A stretch of DNA of 63,571 bases from a virus, in the IMG/VR virus record IMGVR_UViG_3300032214_000555, positions 1 through 63,571 of that record, one strand, 5' to 3'. The position numbers were made by a program, and so were the translations under genes. This document shows positions 63,452 through 63,571 of the stretch, one piece after another. Numbering within the stretch: position 1 is the stretch's first letter; each line of letters begins with the position of its first letter. The notes beneath the pieces are model-generated. The model did not search any database, was not told where the DNA came from, and saw only the letters and a list, made by a program, of their open reading frames with translations.

Positions 63452-63571
63452 ATGAGTATGATGTACAAACAACAGGTTCTCAACCTAACAGAAGTAATGG
63501 CAGGTAAATTGAGAATCATCGAAGGAGCTGCTAATGGAGCAATGCAGTTATCACACGCTGAAATCCTACAA
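63452..63571 (+). CDS. Start of a gene cut by the window edge
   Basis: ATG at 63452, 40 codons with no stop at the end of the window (MSMMYKQQVLNLTEVMAGK..., mostly helical). No family can be assigned from this part. Confidence 0.6.
   Translation, partial: MSMMYKQQVLNLTEVMAGKLRIIEGAANGAMQLSHAEILQ

Overview
This window reads as part of a large, AT-rich, tailed-phage genome infecting a Bacteroidota host, probably a T4-like myovirus. Almost every gene lies on the + strand, genes are short and tightly packed with 1-20 base overlaps, and there are no cellular housekeeping operons. The host group is suggested by three things: about 25 promoters of the Bacteroidota type (TTG, exactly or nearly 20 bases, then TAnnTTTG/A), a tmRNA tag of the GE.NYA.AA type, and an initiator tRNA with the CGCGGGG...CCCGCAACCA ends. 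The T4-like affinity is inferred from a run of proteins sharing a 9-10 residue N-terminal peptide that ends L-x-E (like the capsid-targeting peptide of T4 internal proteins), an Hsp20, a MoxR/VWA pair, 2OG-Fe(II) oxygenases near a fibre gene, thymidylate synthase and an HD hydrolase. Large virion genes (portal, major capsid, terminase, polymerase) are not in the window.

Layout. 0.1-5.9 kb: exported proteins (a beta-helix lipoprotein, a low-complexity outer-membrane-like protein, a secreted nuclease) and small regulators. 6.0-11.3 kb: the tagged putative internal-protein cassette, including a P-loop kinase, a DUF3293-like protein and an SGNH-like enzyme. 11.7-18.8 kb: tmRNA, about 25 tRNAs covering all twenty amino acids, several tRNA-like oddities, a small promoter-driven RNA and a 1.1-kb highly structured non-coding RNA. 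A few protein genes are interspersed (YkuK-like, 3D domain, membrane coiled coil). 18.8-23 kb: metallophosphoesterase, SGNH protein, glycosyltransferase. 23-27 kb: HExxH-like/VWA protein and MoxR ATPase. 27-40 kb: small genes, glycosyltransferase, SGNH protein, ThyA, apt plus a nucleosidase-like gene, and a B12-type radical SAM enzyme. 40-49.6 kb: many small proteins, including nine members of an apparently unknown paralogous family. 49.6-53.3 kb: non-coding stretches and small genes. 53.6-61.8 kb: a modification island (three 2OG-Fe oxygenase-like proteins, two sulfotransferase-like proteins, two glycosyltransferases, an SGNH protein, two zinc-ribbon proteins) around a fibre-like protein with degenerate Hint and S74 chaperone domains. 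61.8-63.6 kb: HD hydrolase, Hsp20 and the start of another gene.

How it may work together. Strong host-type promoters with 5' hairpin leaders drive early genes. A second AT-rich element, TATATTTA(TA), sits 13-24 bases before several virion- or envelope-type starts and may be a late promoter. The tRNA/tmRNA set would support translation during a long infection. The tagged cassette probably supplies proteins packed into the head and injected. Ten proteins of the 53.8-61.8 kb island and two to three enzymes elsewhere end in a shared carboxyl-terminal [LI]-I motif, which is the most unusual protein-level pattern seen here.
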